A DNA stretch of 53,464 nucleotides from Fen-549 sp050011315 (GTDB lineage: Bacteria > Actinomycetota > Thermoleophilia > Gaiellales > Gaiellaceae), in assembly GCA_050011315.1 (NCBI GenBank), contig JBEKJI010000013.1, positions 1 through 53,464 of the forward strand. The letters run 5' to 3'. Of the stretch, positions 40,336 through 48,630 are shown piece by piece. The translations under genes were made by a program, and so were the position numbers. How positions within the stretch are numbered: position 1 is the stretch's first letter; the number at the start of each line of letters is the position of its first letter. The notes under the pieces were generated by a model. That model saw only the letters and a program-made list of their open reading frames with translations. It was not told the DNA's origin and did not search any database.

Positions 40336-41034
40336 CTAGTTGCCGGACACGTTCTTGAGCGCCTCTCGCTTGCTGAGCGGGCTCAGCCGGCCCTCGTTCT
40401 CTCGCACGTAGCGAACGACCTCGTCCGGGTCGACGTGGGCGAGCGCCCGCAGTGCCCAGCCGATCGCCTTGCGGATAAAGAAGTCGTCGTCGGAGAGATT
40501 GGGCTCGATGCAAGCGAAGAGAAGCTCGCGGTCGGTCTTCGCTTTCAAAGTGACCTGGCAGATAATCGAGCTGCGCCGCTTCCAGAGCGATCGATCGCGG
40601 CTCCAGGCGAGCATCTTCGTTCGCATCTGCTCCGGGAAGTCGAGTAGAAGTGGCCCGAGCCGGTGCGTGGCAACGTCGTCGACGAGATCCCACCAGGCGC
40701 CGCGCACAATCAGCTCCTCGTAGAGCGGCAGAGCATCGAGCGTATGGAACGCCCGGTAGCGGCTCTGCCCGGCGAGGAAACCCGCGCAGCCGAGCTCCTC
40801 CCGATACTCGGCGCCGCGCCAGAGCTCGAGCACCGTATCGCGCCAGTCATCGAAGCTCTCGATCGGAAAGCTCTCGGCGGCCTGGGCGACCAGCTCACGC
40901 TGGAGCGGTACGGTCGCGCCACGGCAGGGCATGTCCGTTTTCAGGTAGGCCTGCATCTGGGGCGCTCGTACCGGGTCGGCAAGCCGCGAAAGCGCGCTGC
41001 GGATCGCCGAGACGAGCTCGAGGTTCGCGCTCAC
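40336..41034 (-). CDS. AlkD-like DNA alkylation repair protein
   Basis: 232 residues of HEAT-like helical repeats, as in the AlkD glycosylases that remove positively charged alkylated bases. The cleft residues are visible in GAWWDLVDDVATH (Trp-Trp and the catalytic-type Asp) and in the C-terminal DDFFIRKAIGWALR. Substrate range is not shown by sequence. Start GTG 41034 overlaps the GNAT stop as GTGA. Confidence 0.85.
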   Translation of the reverse strand: MSANLELVSAIRSALSRLADPVRAPQMQAYLKTDMPCRGATVPLQRELVAQAAESFPIESFDDWRDTVLELWRGAEYREELGCAGFLAGQSRYRAFHTLDALPLYEELIVRGAWWDLVDDVATHRLGPLLLDFPEQMRTKMLAWSRDRSLWKRRSSIICQVTLKAKTDRELLFACIEPNLSDDDFFIRKAIGWALRALAHVDPDEVVRYVRENEGRLSPLSKREALKNVSGN

Positions 41035-41510
41035 GCTTCCAGCCTCTTTTCGTACTGGAAGAGGACAAAGCCCTCGCCCGTATCTAGTTCGCCCATCTTC
41101 ACGTAGCCGCCCTTCTCGTAGAAGTGCTGAGTCCTCAGGTTCCAGCTAGGTGTGTCGAGGACGAGGCGCTTGGTCTCGGGGAAGACACCCTCGGCGAAAC
41201 GGAGCAGCTCCCCGCCGATGCCCCTGTTCTGGCACTCGGGCTCGAGGAAGGCGCGCCCGAACTCCACGCTTCCGTCCTCCAGCCGGAAGAGAACGAAGCC
41301 GCCGACGAGCCGATCCTGCTCGAGCACCTTGAAGAAGCGGCCGCTCCGGATCATCTGCCGCTGCCAGCCCGCGGAGTCGTAGCCGGGCGGGCCGCAAAGG
41401 CCGGGCGCGCCGTAGTTGACGTCGTGCTCGAAGGCCCGGCGCGAGATCTCGGCCAGAGCCTCGGCGTCGCCGTCCGCGGCTGGCTCGATCACGATCACGT
41501 CGCCGGCCAC
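41031..41510 (-). CDS. GNAT family N-acetyltransferase
   Basis: 159 residues. Acetyl-CoA motif A is visible as EPECQNRGIGGELLRFAEG (Gln/Arg-x-x-Gly-x-Gly region), followed by the beta-bulge strand RLVLDTPSWNLRTQHFYEKG typical of motif B. Acceptor unknown. It sits 9 nt after the E2 gene and overlaps the AlkD-like gene, so it belongs to the same transcript. Confidence 0.83.
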   Translation of the reverse strand: MAGDVIVIEPAADGDAEALAEISRRAFEHDVNYGAPGLCGPPGYDSAGWQRQMIRSGRFFKVLEQDRLVGGFVLFRLEDGSVEFGRAFLEPECQNRGIGGELLRFAEGVFPETKRLVLDTPSWNLRTQHFYEKGGYVKMGELDTGEGFVLFQYEKRLEA

Positions 41511-41518
41511 CTCTCGGG

Positions 41519-42838
41519 CTAGTAGCGCTCTTCGTTCCAGTTCTGCAGGTTGGCGCGCAGCTCGGCCATGAACTGCACCGCGTAGGCGCCGTCGATCAGG
41601 CGGTGATCGAAGGAGAGGCAGAGATTCATCATCGGGCGCACGGCGATAGCGTCAGCGCCGTTCGCGTCCGAGATCACAACCGGGCGCTTGACCAGCGCCT
41701 CGACGTCGAGGATCGCGACCTGAGGCTGGTTGATGATCGGCGTGCCGATGATCGAGCCGTAGCCGCCCGGGTTGGTGATCGTGAAGGTGCCACCCTGCAC
41801 CTCGTCGGGGATCAGGCGCTTGGCGCGGGCCCGCTCGCTCAAATCCTGGATCGCCCGCGCGATCCCGAGCAGGTTCAGCCCCTCGGCGTTACGGATGACG
41901 GGCACGATCAGGCCCTTGCTCTCGTCGAGCGCGACCGCGATGCTGAGATTGACGAAACCGCGTGTGACGACCTCCTCGCCGCGCACCTCGCCGTTCAACC
42001 AGGGCCAGTTGCGCAGCGCCTCGACGGTGGCGCGGGCGACGAAGGAGAGGTAGGTGAGCCGGACGCCGTGCGTTCCCAGGTACTCCGGCTTGAGCCGCGT
42101 CCGGATCTCGACGACCCTCGACATGTCGACCTCGAACACGGTGGTGGCGTGGGCCGCCGTGTCGAGCGAGCGGCGCATGTGCTCGGCGATGCCGAGGCGC
42201 ATCTGCGACATCCGCTCATACCGTTCGCCCGGCGTCTCGCGCTCTTGCCGCTCGCCGGGCGTCTCGAAATGCGGCGCGGAGCTTGGTTGCGACCGCGCTC
42301 CGGGCGCCGGCGCCGCCTGTGGCTGGGACTCGGTCTCCGCCGCCGCGCTCACCGTCCGCTCGATGTGGTCGAGGAGATCCTTCTTGGTCACGCGGCCGCC
42401 GCGCCCGCTACCCGGAACGAGCGAGAGATCGACCGATTGCTCGGCCGCGATCCGCGCCACCACGGGAGAGACAAACGTGCGGCCTCCTCCCGGTCCGTTC
42501 GGAACCGAAACGGCAGCTGCTTGCGTGCCGGCGCTCGAGGCGGCGCTCGCCGGCTCCGGCAGCAGGCCGCTCTTGCCGGCCGCTGCGTCCGTGGGCGTGA
42601 TCAGCGCGATCGTGGTACCGACGGGAACGGTCTCGCCCTCGAGCTTGACGATGCGGTCGAGGATCCCGTCGGCGGGGCTCGGCACCTCGGTGTCGACCTT
42701 GTCGGTGGAGATCTCGAGCAGCGGCTCGTCGGCCTTGGTTGCCTCGCCCTCGCTCTTCAGCCACTTGACGATCGTCCCCTCCGAGACCGAGACGCCCATC
42801 TGCGGCATGACCACCTCGATATGGGTCTGAGCCACCAT
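41519..42838 (-). CDS. dihydrolipoamide acyltransferase (E2) of a 2-oxoacid dehydrogenase
   Basis: 439 residues. The lipoyl domain (1-78) has Lys47 in STDKVDTEVPSP; a Pro/Ala-rich linker follows; the peripheral subunit-binding domain (about 118-155, VSPVVARIAAEQSVDLSLV) is clear; another linker carries two PGER repeats; the catalytic domain (about 210-439) has DHRLIDG near the C-terminus. It transfers the acyl group to CoA. Branched-chain, pyruvate and 2-oxoglutarate versions are not separable by eye. ATG overlaps the E1-beta stop by one base. Confidence 0.92.
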   Translation of the reverse strand: MVAQTHIEVVMPQMGVSVSEGTIVKWLKSEGEATKADEPLLEISTDKVDTEVPSPADGILDRIVKLEGETVPVGTTIALITPTDAAAGKSGLLPEPASAASSAGTQAAAVSVPNGPGGGRTFVSPVVARIAAEQSVDLSLVPGSGRGGRVTKKDLLDHIERTVSAAAETESQPQAAPAPGARSQPSSAPHFETPGERQERETPGERYERMSQMRLGIAEHMRRSLDTAAHATTVFEVDMSRVVEIRTRLKPEYLGTHGVRLTYLSFVARATVEALRNWPWLNGEVRGEEVVTRGFVNLSIAVALDESKGLIVPVIRNAEGLNLLGIARAIQDLSERARAKRLIPDEVQGGTFTITNPGGYGSIIGTPIINQPQVAILDVEALVKRPVVISDANGADAIAVRPMMNLCLSFDHRLIDGAYAVQFMAELRANLQNWNEERY

Positions 42839-43812
42839 CAGTACGCGACCAGCTCTCGTAGCGCCGAGGCGACGTCGTCGACCTGGGGAATGAATGCCTT
42901 CTCGAGCGGCGGCGAGAAGGGAATCGGTGTGTCGGGCGCCGCGACCCGCTTGATTGGCGCATCGAGGTGCTCGAAGGCGTCCTCGGCCACCTGGGCGGCG
43001 ATCTCGGCCCCGAAGCCCGAGGTGCGCGTGTCCTCGTGCAGGATCAGCAGCTTCGAGGTCTTGGCCACGCTTTCGAGCACCGCCTGCTTGTCCCAGGGCT
43101 GCAGGGTGCGCAGGTCGAGGATCTCGACCGAGATGCCTTCGCCTCGAAGCTCGCCGGCGGCCTCGGCGGCGGTGTAGACCATCGCTCCCCAGGTCACGAC
43201 CGTGACGTCGTCGCCGGCGTGGTGCACGCGCGCCTTGCCGAAGGGGACGGTGTAGCGCTCTTCGGGCACGTCCGCCTTGATGCGCCGGTAGAGGTGCTTG
43301 TGCTCGAAGTAGAGCACGGGGTTGGGATCTTCTACCGCGGTCGCCAGTAGCCCCTTGGCGTCGCGCGGCGTGGCCGGGCAGACGATCTTGAGCCCGGGAA
43401 TGTGTGTGAACGAGCTCTCGGGACTCTGTGAGTGGAAGGGGCCGCCCGAGAAGCCACCGCCGGAGGGCAGCCGTAGCACGAGCGGCACCGGCGTTCCGGC
43501 CCGGTAGTACTGCTTGGCGGCGACGGTGACGAGGTGATCCCAGGCGCAGGAGACGAAGTCGGCGAACTGGAGCTCGGCGACGGGACGCAGGCCCATCAGC
43601 GCGGCGCCGGTGGCGCTGCCGGCGATGGCGATCTCCGACAGCGGCGCATCGATCACCCGCCAGGGCCCGAACTCCTCGAGAAAGCCGACGGTCACCTTGA
43701 AGGCCCCGCCGTAGACGCCCACGTCCTCGCCCATCACGAACACGCGCTCGTCGCGGCGCATTTCCTGGCGAAGCCCGTCCGAGATCGCCTGCAGGTAGGT
43801 CATCTCAGGCAT
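42838..43812 (-). CDS. 2-oxoacid dehydrogenase E1 component, beta subunit
   Basis: 324 residues, transketolase-like. FVMGEDVGVYGGAFKVT near 26, PLSEIAIAGSATGAALMGLR near 57, the potassium-loop AELQFADFVSCAWDHL and the LRLPSGGG region are typical, and the C-terminal domain (VEILDLRTLQPWD) completes the fold. It forms a heterotetramer with E1-alpha. ATG 43812 has GGGAGG at 5 nt; it overlaps the E1-alpha end by 8 nt. Confidence 0.93.
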   Translation of the reverse strand: MPEMTYLQAISDGLRQEMRRDERVFVMGEDVGVYGGAFKVTVGFLEEFGPWRVIDAPLSEIAIAGSATGAALMGLRPVAELQFADFVSCAWDHLVTVAAKQYYRAGTPVPLVLRLPSGGGFSGGPFHSQSPESSFTHIPGLKIVCPATPRDAKGLLATAVEDPNPVLYFEHKHLYRRIKADVPEERYTVPFGKARVHHAGDDVTVVTWGAMVYTAAEAAGELRGEGISVEILDLRTLQPWDKQAVLESVAKTSKLLILHEDTRTSGFGAEIAAQVAEDAFEHLDAPIKRVAAPDTPIPFSPPLEKAFIPQVDDVASALRELVAY

Positions 43813-44851
43813 CGGTGCCTCCCGGCGCCTCGGTCGATTCGGCATAGACGCCCTGTTCGAGCTCGGCGGGATCGGGCATGGGCGAAGCCTCGGCCCGCTG
43901 CTGAGCCTCGCTCAGGAGCGCCTTCACCTCGTTCTCGATCTCGCTCTGCTCGGTCTCGTCCAGCTGCGCGTGCTCGCTCAGCCAGAGCCCGAAGCGTCCG
44001 ATCGGGTCGCGTTTCGACCATTCCTGGAAAAGCTCGCTCGGCACGTAGAAGGCATCGTCGTGAACGGCATGGCCCTCCATCCTGAAGGTCACGCACTCGA
44101 TCAGCGTCGGTCCGCCCCCTTCGCGCGCCTTCTCGATCGCCCGTTTCGCCTGCTCGTAGACGGCGAGGATATCGGTGCCGTCTACGACGATTCCTTCAAA
44201 GCCGTAACCGGCAGCGCGATCGGCGAGGTTGGCGCAGGCGTACTCGAACTGGGGCGGAGTCGAGTAGGCGTACTGGTTGTTGTCGCAGACGAAGACGACC
44301 GGAAGGCGGCGGACGCCGGCGAAGTTCATCGCCTCGTGCGCGTCGCCCCGGGCTGCGGCGCCGTCGCCGTACCAGCAAACCGAGACGCGCGGCTCGTTGC
44401 GAATACGAAAAGCGAGGCCGAGACCGACGGCCACCGGCATCATCGCCGGCAGGTGGCTGACCATGGCGATCAGGTTCTGCTCGACCAGAGCCAGGTGGAC
44501 GTTTCCGTCGCGGCCGCGTGCGGGGCCGTCGACACGGCCCATGTACTGGGCGAAAATGCGCCAGGGCTCGACGCCACGGGTGACGTGGACGCCCATGTCG
44601 CGGTGTAGAGGCGTGCCGCCGTCCTCGGGGCGCATCGCCGTGGCCACCCCCACCGACGCCGCCTCGTTGCCGCGACCGGTGAAGAAAGAGCCGGGGATCT
44701 TGCCCTGCTTGTAGAGGATGTGGCCGCGCTCTTCGATCCCGCGCGTGATCAGCATGTTCCGGTACATGCCGAGGAGCTCAGCCCGGCCGAGCCCGAGCTC
44801 CCCGATCTCAAATGACGAGCCCAGTGGCTCTGTGTCTCTAGCGATCGCCAC
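43805..44851 (-). CDS. 2-oxoacid dehydrogenase E1 component, alpha subunit
   Basis: 348 residues, TPP-dependent decarboxylase half. The TPP/Mg motif is YGDGAAARGDAHEAMNFAG near 165 ending at CDNNQYAYS; the phosphorylation-loop region RMEGHAVHDDAFYVP and the N-terminal KIPGSFFTGRGNEAASVGVA fit pyruvate or branched-chain E1-alpha. GTG 44851 has GGAGG 7 nt upstream. First gene of the run; no dihydrolipoamide dehydrogenase is in the window. Confidence 0.92.
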   Translation of the reverse strand: MAIARDTEPLGSSFEIGELGLGRAELLGMYRNMLITRGIEERGHILYKQGKIPGSFFTGRGNEAASVGVATAMRPEDGGTPLHRDMGVHVTRGVEPWRIFAQYMGRVDGPARGRDGNVHLALVEQNLIAMVSHLPAMMPVAVGLGLAFRIRNEPRVSVCWYGDGAAARGDAHEAMNFAGVRRLPVVFVCDNNQYAYSTPPQFEYACANLADRAAGYGFEGIVVDGTDILAVYEQAKRAIEKAREGGGPTLIECVTFRMEGHAVHDDAFYVPSELFQEWSKRDPIGRFGLWLSEHAQLDETEQSEIENEVKALLSEAQQRAEASPMPDPAELEQGVYAESTEAPGGTDA

Positions 44852-44908
44852 CAATACCTCCGTCGTTCGCTTACCGGAACGAGGGCACGCAGTCTAGACA
44901 AGCCTTGC

Positions 44909-44914
44909 TAGCAT
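44909..44914 (+). promoter_or_regulatory. candidate -10 box (TAGCAT) of a leaderless amidohydrolase transcript
   Basis: TAGCAT ends 10 nt before GTG 44925; there is no Shine-Dalgarno sequence. The -35 region is not recognisable. Confidence 0.4.
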
Positions 44915-44924
44915 CGCCCACGCC

Positions 44925-46238
44925 GTGGAGACGATCTTCTCCGCCGATTGGTTGCTCCCTGTCGGACGAACGCCGATCGAGAACGGCGCGATAGCGATCG
45001 AGAACGGCCGCATTACGAAGGTTGGCACAAGCGAAGAGATCGGGCGCGGCCGCAACTTCCCACACGCCGTGATCATGCCCGGTTTCGTCAATGCCCACGC
45101 CCATCTCGAGTACGCGGGCTACACGGGCTTCGGCGACGGGCTCGATTTCGGCGGCTGGATCTCGCTTCACTTGAGGCGCAAGCAAGTTCTCTCCTATGAC
45201 GAGGTCGTCGCGCTTGCGCGGCTCGGCGCCGCCCAGTGCCTGGCTTCAGGAATGACCACGGTTCTCGATGCCAGCTTCAGCGGCGCCTCCGCGCGCGCCT
45301 GCTCCGATCTGGGCCTGAAGGCGATCGTCTGCCTGGAGGTATTCGGAGACGACCCGGCCCAGGCACTTCGGCACTTCGAAGAGCTGAGGGAGGTCGCACG
45401 TCCGGCGCTTTCCGAGCGAGTGCGCCTGGGGATCTCGCCGCATGCCCCCTACACCGTCTCGACCGCCGTCTACGCGGCGGCCAGAGAGCTGGGAATACCT
45501 GTCGCCACCCATCTCTCCGAGAGCGAGGCGGAGCGAGCCTGGCTTTTACGCGGCGAAGGGCCGCTGATGGCGCTCAGCGACTACCTCCTGCCTCCCACCG
45601 GCGAAACCGGAATCCGGGCGCTGGCCCGCGCGGGCGCGATCGGCCCGGAGACCGTCGCCGCCCACTGCGTCGATCTCGACCGTATGGAGATCGAACTGCT
45701 CGCCTCGCTGGATGTGGCAGTCGCGCACTGCCCGCGCTCGAACGGCTACCTCGGTTGCGGTATCGCGCCGCTCTCAGACCTCCTCGAAGCGGGCGTTCGC
45801 GTGGGTATCGGAACCGACAGCCCGGCCTCGGCTCCGTCCTTCGACATGTTCGAAGAGCTTCGCTTCGCGGTCGCTTGCGCGCGTGCGCGCGAGCGCAGAC
45901 CACAGGCGCTGACGGCGGTCCGGGCGCTCGAGCTGGCGACGCTTGGCTCCGCCCGGGCGCTCGGGATCGAGGACGAGGTCGGTTCGCTCCTCCCCGGTAA
46001 GCGTGCGGATATCGCTATCGTGGCACTTGATGGCACGTCGCTTTTACCATGGGAAGATCCGCAGGCTGCTGTTGTCCTCGGCGGTAGCCCGGAACGGGTT
46101 CAGCTAACCGTCGTCGACGGCGAGACGAAGTACGAGAAGGGAGAGTTTGAGTGGGCCGATCTCAGCAGCGCAAGCGCGGCCGCAAGAGGTCGAATGCTCG
46201 CCGGCAGCAGCGATCCAACTCGCGCAGCCGGAGCGTAG
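44925..46238 (+). CDS. amidohydrolase family protein (Atz/Trz or aminofutalosine/SAH deaminase-like)
   Basis: 437-residue metal-dependent hydrolase. The metal site is PGFVNAHAHLEYAGY (His58, His60), with later ligands in PHAPYTVS, HLSESEAER, AHCVDLD and GIGTDSPASAPSF. The composite beta domain is made by both ends (LLPVGRTPIENGAIAIENGR; GKRADIAIVALDG). HAHLEY rather than HTHL recalls the aminodeoxyfutalosine deaminases of menaquinone synthesis, but adenosine-type or triazine-type substrates are possible; no mqn genes are nearby. The last 88 nt overlap the next gene in another frame. Confidence 0.85.
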   Translation: METIFSADWLLPVGRTPIENGAIAIENGRITKVGTSEEIGRGRNFPHAVIMPGFVNAHAHLEYAGYTGFGDGLDFGGWISLHLRRKQVLSYDEVVALARLGAAQCLASGMTTVLDASFSGASARACSDLGLKAIVCLEVFGDDPAQALRHFEELREVARPALSERVRLGISPHAPYTVSTAVYAAARELGIPVATHLSESEAERAWLLRGEGPLMALSDYLLPPTGETGIRALARAGAIGPETVAAHCVDLDRMEIELLASLDVAVAHCPRSNGYLGCGIAPLSDLLEAGVRVGIGTDSPASAPSFDMFEELRFAVACARARERRPQALTAVRALELATLGSARALGIEDEVGSLLPGKRADIAIVALDGTSLLPWEDPQAAVVLGGSPERVQLTVVDGETKYEKGEFEWADLSSASAAARGRMLAGSSDPTRAAGA

Positions 46239-47050
46239 CCAGCCCCCCGGCTAAGACCAGGAGCGGCTACTCGCCGAAGATCGAAGGGACGATGTTTTTT
46301 ATGCGCTTGCGCCGCGGCGCGAAGTGGGTGTTCTTTCTGCTCATCTTCGCGTTCGCCTTCGGCTTTCTGTTCTCGGGTGTCGGCGGCGGCGGCGGCGGCG
46401 ACGTGATCCAGCAGCTGCTCGGCATGCGCGGCGGCAACCCGGTCAAGAGTGCCGAGAAGACGGTGAAGCAGCATCCGCGCGATGCTGAAGCCTGGAATTC
46501 GCTGGCACTGCTCTACGAGAGCAAAGGCAGGCAGACGGACGCCATCCGGGCCTACGAGACCTTTCTGAAGCTGAAGCCGAACGACCTGGTCGGGCTCTCG
46601 CAGCTCTCGGCGATCTGGAGAGATATCTCCACTCAGCACTGGAACGAGTACTCCGTGGTGGCCCAGGACCTCCAGGACGCGAGCGGGCCCTTCGGCTTGA
46701 ATACCGACCCCGTGCAGGTCTTTATCGGATCATCCGGTTCCAATCCTTTGCTGACGGCGTATACCAACACTCTCAACACCAAGGCCAGCGCCGCCTACAG
46801 CGCCTATCTGAAGGCTGCGACGTCCTGGGAGAGCGTCAACCGGCGCTATCTGCAGGCGACACCCGTGAGCGACAAGCTGGCGCGAGCGCAGGCCGAGCTT
46901 CAGCTGGGCGAGGCCGCCGCGAATGCCAACGACCTGAAGACCACGATCACGTCATACAAGGAGTACCTGCGCTTGGTTCCCGGCAGCAAAGTGGCGCCTC
47001 AGGTCCGCAAAGCGCTCGCTGCAGCAGAAAAAGCCAACTCCAAGGGTTAG
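46151..47050 (+). CDS. TPR-repeat membrane-anchored protein
   Basis: 299 residues. A very basic N-terminus (1-35, Arg/Ser/Gln-rich), a single membrane segment at about 58-77 (WVFFLLIFAFAFGFLFSG), a Gly run, then two TPR-like helical pairs (about 100-135, AWNSLALLYESKGRQTDAIR; and 235-290, AELQLGEAAANANDLKTTIT). Probably cytoplasmic tail inside, TPR outside. GTG 46151 gives a long 88-nt overlap with the amidohydrolase; the conserved-looking SGYSPKIEGTMFF block before the membrane segment argues that the start is at least this far upstream. Confidence 0.75.
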   Translation: MGRSQQRKRGRKRSNARRQQRSNSRSRSVASPPAKTRSGYSPKIEGTMFFMRLRRGAKWVFFLLIFAFAFGFLFSGVGGGGGGDVIQQLLGMRGGNPVKSAEKTVKQHPRDAEAWNSLALLYESKGRQTDAIRAYETFLKLKPNDLVGLSQLSAIWRDISTQHWNEYSVVAQDLQDASGPFGLNTDPVQVFIGSSGSNPLLTAYTNTLNTKASAAYSAYLKAATSWESVNRRYLQATPVSDKLARAQAELQLGEAAANANDLKTTITSYKEYLRLVPGSKVAPQVRKALAAAEKANSKG

Positions 47051-47092
47051 AGTGCATCTGAGTACGAAGAGCGCGGAGGAAAGGCGATCGGC

Positions 47093-47443
47093 ATGAATTT
47101 CGACATAGCTACCGAGCGGCTCGACGGTGGGGTGTTCGTGATCGCGCTTAGCGGCGAGGTTGATCTCTATACCGCGCCCGAGTTCAAGCAGCAGTTGATC
47201 GACGCCGTCGCCAATGGCGCGCGCCACGTAATCGTCGATCTGACCGAGACGACCTTTATCGACTCGACCACACTCGGTGTGCTCGTGGGTGGGGTCAGGC
47301 GCCTGCGCGAGAAGGAGGGCGACCTCTCACTCGTCTGCAGCGATCGCAACGTCACCAAGATCTTCGAGATCACCGGGCTGAACCAGGTCTTCTCGATCGC
47401 GCCCAGCCGTAACGAGGCGCTCGAGCGCCTCTCGATCGGCTAG
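47093..47443 (+). CDS. STAS domain anti-sigma factor antagonist
   Basis: 116 residues, SpoIIAA/RsbV type. The phosphorylatable Ser is Ser58 in FIDSTTLGVLVGG, and the SGEVDLYTAPEF strand-helix start is typical. When unphosphorylated it would bind an anti-sigma kinase and free a sigma factor; no kinase or sigma gene is in the window. GGAGGAAAGG stands upstream of the ATG. Confidence 0.9.
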   Translation: MNFDIATERLDGGVFVIALSGEVDLYTAPEFKQQLIDAVANGARHVIVDLTETTFIDSTTLGVLVGGVRRLREKEGDLSLVCSDRNVTKIFEITGLNQVFSIAPSRNEALERLSIG

Positions 47444-47466
47444 AGCCGCGGGCGCTGTAGACGGCG

Positions 47467-47495
47467 TTGACAAGGCGCCGGGCCGCTGTCAGAGT
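47467..47495 (+). promoter_or_regulatory. promoter of a leaderless lipoprotein transcript
   Basis: TTGACA (47467-47472), a 17-nt spacer and CAGAGT (47490-47495), with ATG 47503 seven nt later. This is the clearest -35/-10 pair in the window; the TTG of the -35 can be misread as a start codon. Confidence 0.6.
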
Positions 47496-47502
47496 CGCGC
47501 GC

Positions 47503-48627
47503 ATGAAGCGCCCCGCCGCCCTCTGCGCCGTTCTCCTTGTCTCTGCGGCGGGCTGCGGAGGTGCGAATCGAGCGAAGAGCATTCCCGTGAATACCACGCT
47601 GAAACCTGCGCCCTTTCAGCCTAAGGCGGGCGACATCAAGCTACCGGCGCTTCCCGACCGCGGACTGGTCGTCAACAGACCCGGGGGTGTCGAGCTGATC
47701 GGGCTCGACGGGAAGCGTTACGGATTTCTTACCGGCTTGACGCTTCCCATGTCCGGTTTCACGAGATCCTGCGGGAGCGATCCGAACCTTCCGAGAGTTG
47801 GGAAGAATGGCGCAAGCTACGTGATCGATGCCGTGAACGGGTACGCGGTCGGCTGCCGCTCCGCCGCCAATCGCCGGGAGCTTGGAAACGGATACGTGTA
47901 CCGGCTGGTTTCCATGTGGAGCCAGACCGATCGCGACGATGCGCGAGCCGTTCACCTCAGCGATTGGAACGACGTAGAAGAGGAGTGGCGGGGAGAGATC
48001 TATCGCGGCGACAGGCTGGTCGTCTATCTCGGCGACTGGGACATCGTCTGGCTTACCCGTAGCGGAGGGATCGTCACCCTCAGCTCTCCGCAATCGCCGG
48101 CCTTCCAGCAGGGCATGCGCCGCATGCTCGATCTGAGTAGCGGCTCGATCGAGCCGCTTCCCGCCGGATGCACCGTCTACGGCCGCCGCGACGGCGTCCT
48201 GAACGCCCTCTGCACCGGGAACGGAGACAAGCACGGGCTCGTGACTCTGTCGCTCCGCCGCCAAGAGGGGAAGAGCTGGCCCGTCGTCTTCGCCTGGCGC
48301 CACGTCGAAGGCGAGTGGTTGGGCGGCGTTCTCTCTCCCGACGAGCGTTTCTTGCTTGTGACACGCTCGATCCCCTGCGACACCAACACTGTCGAGATCG
48401 TCGAGGCGCAAGGCCCCGGGCGCAGGACGTTCGGGGAGGGCACGGCCCTCGGCTGGTCTGCGTCGGGGAAGGCGATCGTCTATCTCGAGGGCAAGGTGAA
48501 GCCCGGCTGCGAGGCAAAGAAACGCCCGCTAGGTGCGGTCTACTCGATCGATCCGATCTCGCTCGAGCGAGAAACGATTGTCAAGACCAGCGCTGCGGCT
48601 TTCTGGAGCAAGACGCCCGGCGCCTAA
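47503..48627 (+). CDS. putative lipoprotein of unknown function
   Basis: 374 residues. A short lipoprotein-like signal peptide ends in LLVSAAGCGG with the lipid-accepting Cys18 (box slightly atypical, Ala at -3). The mature part is beta-rich (GGVELIGLDGKRYGFLTG, WDIVWLTRSGGIVTLSS, LGWSASGKAIVYLEG), suggesting a beta-propeller, with scattered Cys pairs. No family recognised. ATG 47503 follows a good promoter at leaderless spacing. Convergent with the next gene, 3 nt apart. Confidence 0.7.
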   Translation: MKRPAALCAVLLVSAAGCGGANRAKSIPVNTTLKPAPFQPKAGDIKLPALPDRGLVVNRPGGVELIGLDGKRYGFLTGLTLPMSGFTRSCGSDPNLPRVGKNGASYVIDAVNGYAVGCRSAANRRELGNGYVYRLVSMWSQTDRDDARAVHLSDWNDVEEEWRGEIYRGDRLVVYLGDWDIVWLTRSGGIVTLSSPQSPAFQQGMRRMLDLSSGSIEPLPAGCTVYGRRDGVLNALCTGNGDKHGLVTLSLRRQEGKSWPVVFAWRHVEGEWLGGVLSPDERFLLVTRSIPCDTNTVEIVEAQGPGRRTFGEGTALGWSASGKAIVYLEGKVKPGCEAKKRPLGAVYSIDPISLERETIVKTSAAAFWSKTPGA

Positions 48628-48630
48628 TCG

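Noticed and set aside
44925..46238. Firm assignment of the amidohydrolase to futalosine-pathway menaquinone synthesis
   Set aside because: The HAHLE motif fits but is not exclusive, and no other mqn gene is in the window.
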